Source: Xanthobacteraceae bacterium (GTDB lineage Bacteria; Pseudomonadota; Alphaproteobacteria; Rhizobiales; Xanthobacteraceae). From it: 7,357 nucleotides of DNA. Where the stretch lies: contig JASHYD010000860.1 of the NCBI GenBank assembly GCA_030043175.1, positions 1 to 7,357 of the forward strand, read 5' to 3'. The translations under genes were made by a program, and so were the position numbers. How positions within the stretch are numbered: the first letter of the stretch is position 1; the number at the start of each line of letters is the position of its first letter. The notes under the pieces were generated by a model that worked only from the letters and a program-made list of their open reading frames with translations, had not been told where the DNA came from and searched no databases. Of the stretch, positions 5,995 to 7,357 are shown piece after piece.

Positions 5995-6476
5995 ATCCTC
6001 GTCGACCTCGATGTATCGGCCCGCAGAGCTTGCGGTCTTCCGCCTCATCCCACGGTGAATTTGCAGCACTTCGCCGGCTCGTCGAGCCACGCCGGAAGAC
6101 GCTACTCGGGAAGCTACGAACAGATTTCAGCCATGAGCTCAGGGGCGATTTCGTGTGCTTATACTGCCCGGGCCGCCCCATCCGCTATTTTTCTTATCAG
6201 TGTTCCGAGTGTGGCGGCAAATGAGGCTCACTCAGGTTGAGCCGTGTTTGCCAATAGACCACTGTACCGATGCTTGAACATTCATTTGCGCGTGCGGCTT
6301 TAGCTGCGAGCGAGCGTTGGATCGGACGCAAGCTTCGTTAACTCATTGGTGAGCGGCGCCTGCACGTGACCCGACCAAATGTGCTGGCGTCCCTGCCTCA
6401 TCCGCCGCACCGACCACAGGCTCTGCCAAGGATCCCGTGGTCTTGGCACCGTAACATCTCAGCCCCTGCTTGCCCT

Positions 6477-6601
6477 GACATTACCGAGCGCAAACGGATC
6501 GAAGCGCAACTTCTGTTCTCAGTCGCGAGGCAGCCGAGCTAATTGTGGAGATCAGAGAACACGGCCCTTCGCCGCTGGCGCGTTCGTTTCTGAGGCATTA
6601 G
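6477..6601 (+). pseudogene. Remnant of a PAS-domain signalling protein
   Basis: The plus strand reads DITERKRIEAQLLFSVARQPS and stops at TAA 6540-6542. DITERKRIEAQL is the classic end of a PAS/PAC domain where it passes into a coiled coil before a kinase or GGDEF domain. Upstream of the Asp the frame has no PAS-like sequence (ISAPACP). At about 6524 the neighbouring frame takes over with REAAELIVEIREHG up to a TAG at 6599-6601. AREAAE is the usual continuation of such linkers, so a one-base frameshift is the simplest reading. No start codon, ribosome binding site or output domain is present. It converges on the CheB/CheR-PAS gene, its TAG overlapping that gene's TAA by two bases. The match is short, so the origin could be any PAS protein. 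Confidence 0.5.
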
Positions 6602-7357
6602 GTGCGCTCGCGCCCCTCTTTCCGGTCGGCGATGTCGCGCATGCACTGGAGCGCAAGCCGGCGACCCCCCACCGATTCGACTTGAATTAGTGCCTCGGTA
6701 GTCACAACTCGTCCGTTCTTTGCGCGATGAAGAAGCTTGCCGGTCCACACCCCCTCCTGGCGCAATTTGTTCCTCACCTCTTCGAAGGAGGATCCGGGCA
6801 CTTCAGTTTTAAGAAGCTTCTCCTTATCTTTGCCTATCGCCTCCTCAAGCTTATACCCATATAGATCCTCGCAGCCGCGATTCCATTCGACGATGCTGCC
6901 GTCGGCGTCCCACATGAAAATAGGCACTCTCGCAAGCTCGAGCAGGCGTTTCTGCTGACGTAGCTGGCGCTCGCTCTCCCTCAGCGCCTCCTCCGTATGG
7001 CGCCGCTCCGTGACATCGACGAATGTGATGACGATGCCATCGATCTTGTTGTCGACGGTCCGGTACGGACGCATGCGCATGTCGTACCACAGATTACGGC
7101 GGCTATGGATTTCCCGCCGAATGGGTGCCAGGTCGGAGAGCACTCTCCTGCAGTCGCTAATCAGGTCGTCATATTCGAGTTGATGCGAAAAATCACTGAT
7201 GGGCCGCCCTTCATCGCTTGATGTGATGCTGAAAAGGTCGGTCGCCCGGTCCGTGAAGCGTTTTATGCGGAACTCGGAATCCAAGAACAGCGTAGCGAAA
7301 TCGGTCGCCGCCAGGAGGTTTTGCAGATCGCTGTTAGCCCGGGAAATCGCGTCCAGC
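6598..7357 (-). CDS. CheB/CheR-PAS hybrid signalling protein, C-terminal part (partial)
   Basis: 252 codons plus a TAA (6600-6598) are visible; the start lies beyond the right edge. The sequence begins LDAISRANSDLQNLLAATDF and continues FLDSEFRIKRFT, GRPISDF, MRMRPYRTVDNKIDGIVITF, which is the PAS domain that follows CheR in CheB-CheR-PAS hybrid proteins (about 12-115 of the visible part). VDVTERRHTEEALRESERQL leads through a short coiled coil into a second PAS domain (about 138-243: PIFMWDADGSIVEWNRGCEDLYGY to MRDIADRKEG). Such proteins usually combine a methylesterase, a methyltransferase and PAS sensors, often with a terminal HWE or HisKA kinase. Here the frame ends a few residues after the second PAS, so no kinase is present. 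That may be the natural end or a truncation. The upstream domain content is inferred, not seen. Confidence 0.85.
   Translation of the reverse strand, partial: LDAISRANSDLQNLLAATDFATLFLDSEFRIKRFTDRATDLFSITSSDEGRPISDFSHQLEYDDLISDCRRVLSDLAPIRREIHSRRNLWYDMRMRPYRTVDNKIDGIVITFVDVTERRHTEEALRESERQLRQQKRLLELARVPIFMWDADGSIVEWNRGCEDLYGYKLEEAIGKDKEKLLKTEVPGSSFEEVRNKLRQEGVWTGKLLHRAKNGRVVTTEALIQVESVGGRRLALQCMRDIADRKEGRERT

Larger units (their letters stand above)
5739..6597. other. Gene-poor interval between the leuA leader and the PAS sensor gene
   Basis: Over about 860 bases I find no intact gene that I recognise. Several frames stay open for 200-390 bases on both strands, but they overlap one another, lack good ribosome binding sites and show no family motif, as expected by chance at this GC content. 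What it does hold is a perfect 9-bp hairpin (5973-5994), smaller stems at 5858-5871 (GGATG-gcga-CATCC on the minus strand, a GNRA loop) and 6076-6088 (GGCTC-gtc-GAGCC), a Cys-pair frame ending at 6224, a 23-residue frame at 6270-6341, and a PAS gene remnant from 6477. The stretch around 6181-6345 is visibly less GC-rich than its surroundings. It reads as a region of gene decay or old recombination, possibly with an unrecognised small RNA. Confidence 0.5.

Noticed and set aside
5640..5996. 118-residue minus-strand frame upstream of leuA
   Set aside because: Only its last 32 codons are supported, by a ribosome binding site and the Leu run. The earlier part has no motif and overlaps the perfect hairpin at 5973-5994.
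1..7357. CRISPR array, insertion sequence, prophage or toxin-antitoxin module
   Set aside because: I saw no regularly spaced direct repeats, transposase or integrase motifs, terminal inverted repeats with duplications, or paired small toxin/antitoxin frames.

Overview
The window is GC-rich chromosomal DNA with no transposase, integrase, tRNA or CRISPR array that I can see. The gene set points to an alphaproteobacterium of the order Hyphomicrobiales, most like Bradyrhizobium or Rhodopseudomonas: an FlbD-type flagellar regulator, a rhizobial-type MinC followed by MinD and MinE, and a CheB/CheR-PAS hybrid sensor. The taxon is inferred from protein resemblance, not from a marker gene.

Layout. 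(1) 2-181 (+): the C-terminal Fis-type helix-turn-helix of a sigma-54 activator, probably FlbD, cut by the left edge. (2) 343-2198 (+): a compact minC-minD-minE operon that places the division site. minD has a strong ribosome binding site, and minE starts inside the minD stop codon. (3) 2375-3843 (-): a two-gene redox operon. It comprises a four-helix cytochrome b561-type membrane protein and, by GTGA overlap, a Tat-exported molybdopterin enzyme of the sulfite-oxidase fold. A TTGACA-containing promoter lies just upstream. It converges with minE across 176 bp (2199-2374) in which I see no gene and no clear terminator. (4) 3960-5522 (-): leuA, 2-isopropylmalate synthase. Its 5' leader (5523-5738) encodes a 32-residue peptide ending ILLALLLIRP, followed by mutually exclusive hairpins. 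This is the signature of leucine attenuation. (5) 5739-6597: about 860 bp without a convincing intact gene. It holds a perfect 9-bp hairpin, a Cys-pair open frame and, near its right end, a plus-strand scrap of a PAS protein (DITERKRIEAQL) that goes out of frame. (6) 6598 to the right edge (-): the C-terminal part of a CheB/CheR-PAS hybrid signalling protein ending just after its second PAS domain.

How the genes relate. minC, minD and minE act as one system: MinC/MinD block FtsZ near the poles and MinE drives the oscillation. The cytochrome and the molybdoenzyme probably form one periplasm-membrane electron-transfer pair of unknown substrate. leuA carries its own leucine sensor in its leader RNA. 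The strongest non-routine signal in the window is that leuA leader. I found no unmistakably new multi-gene system.
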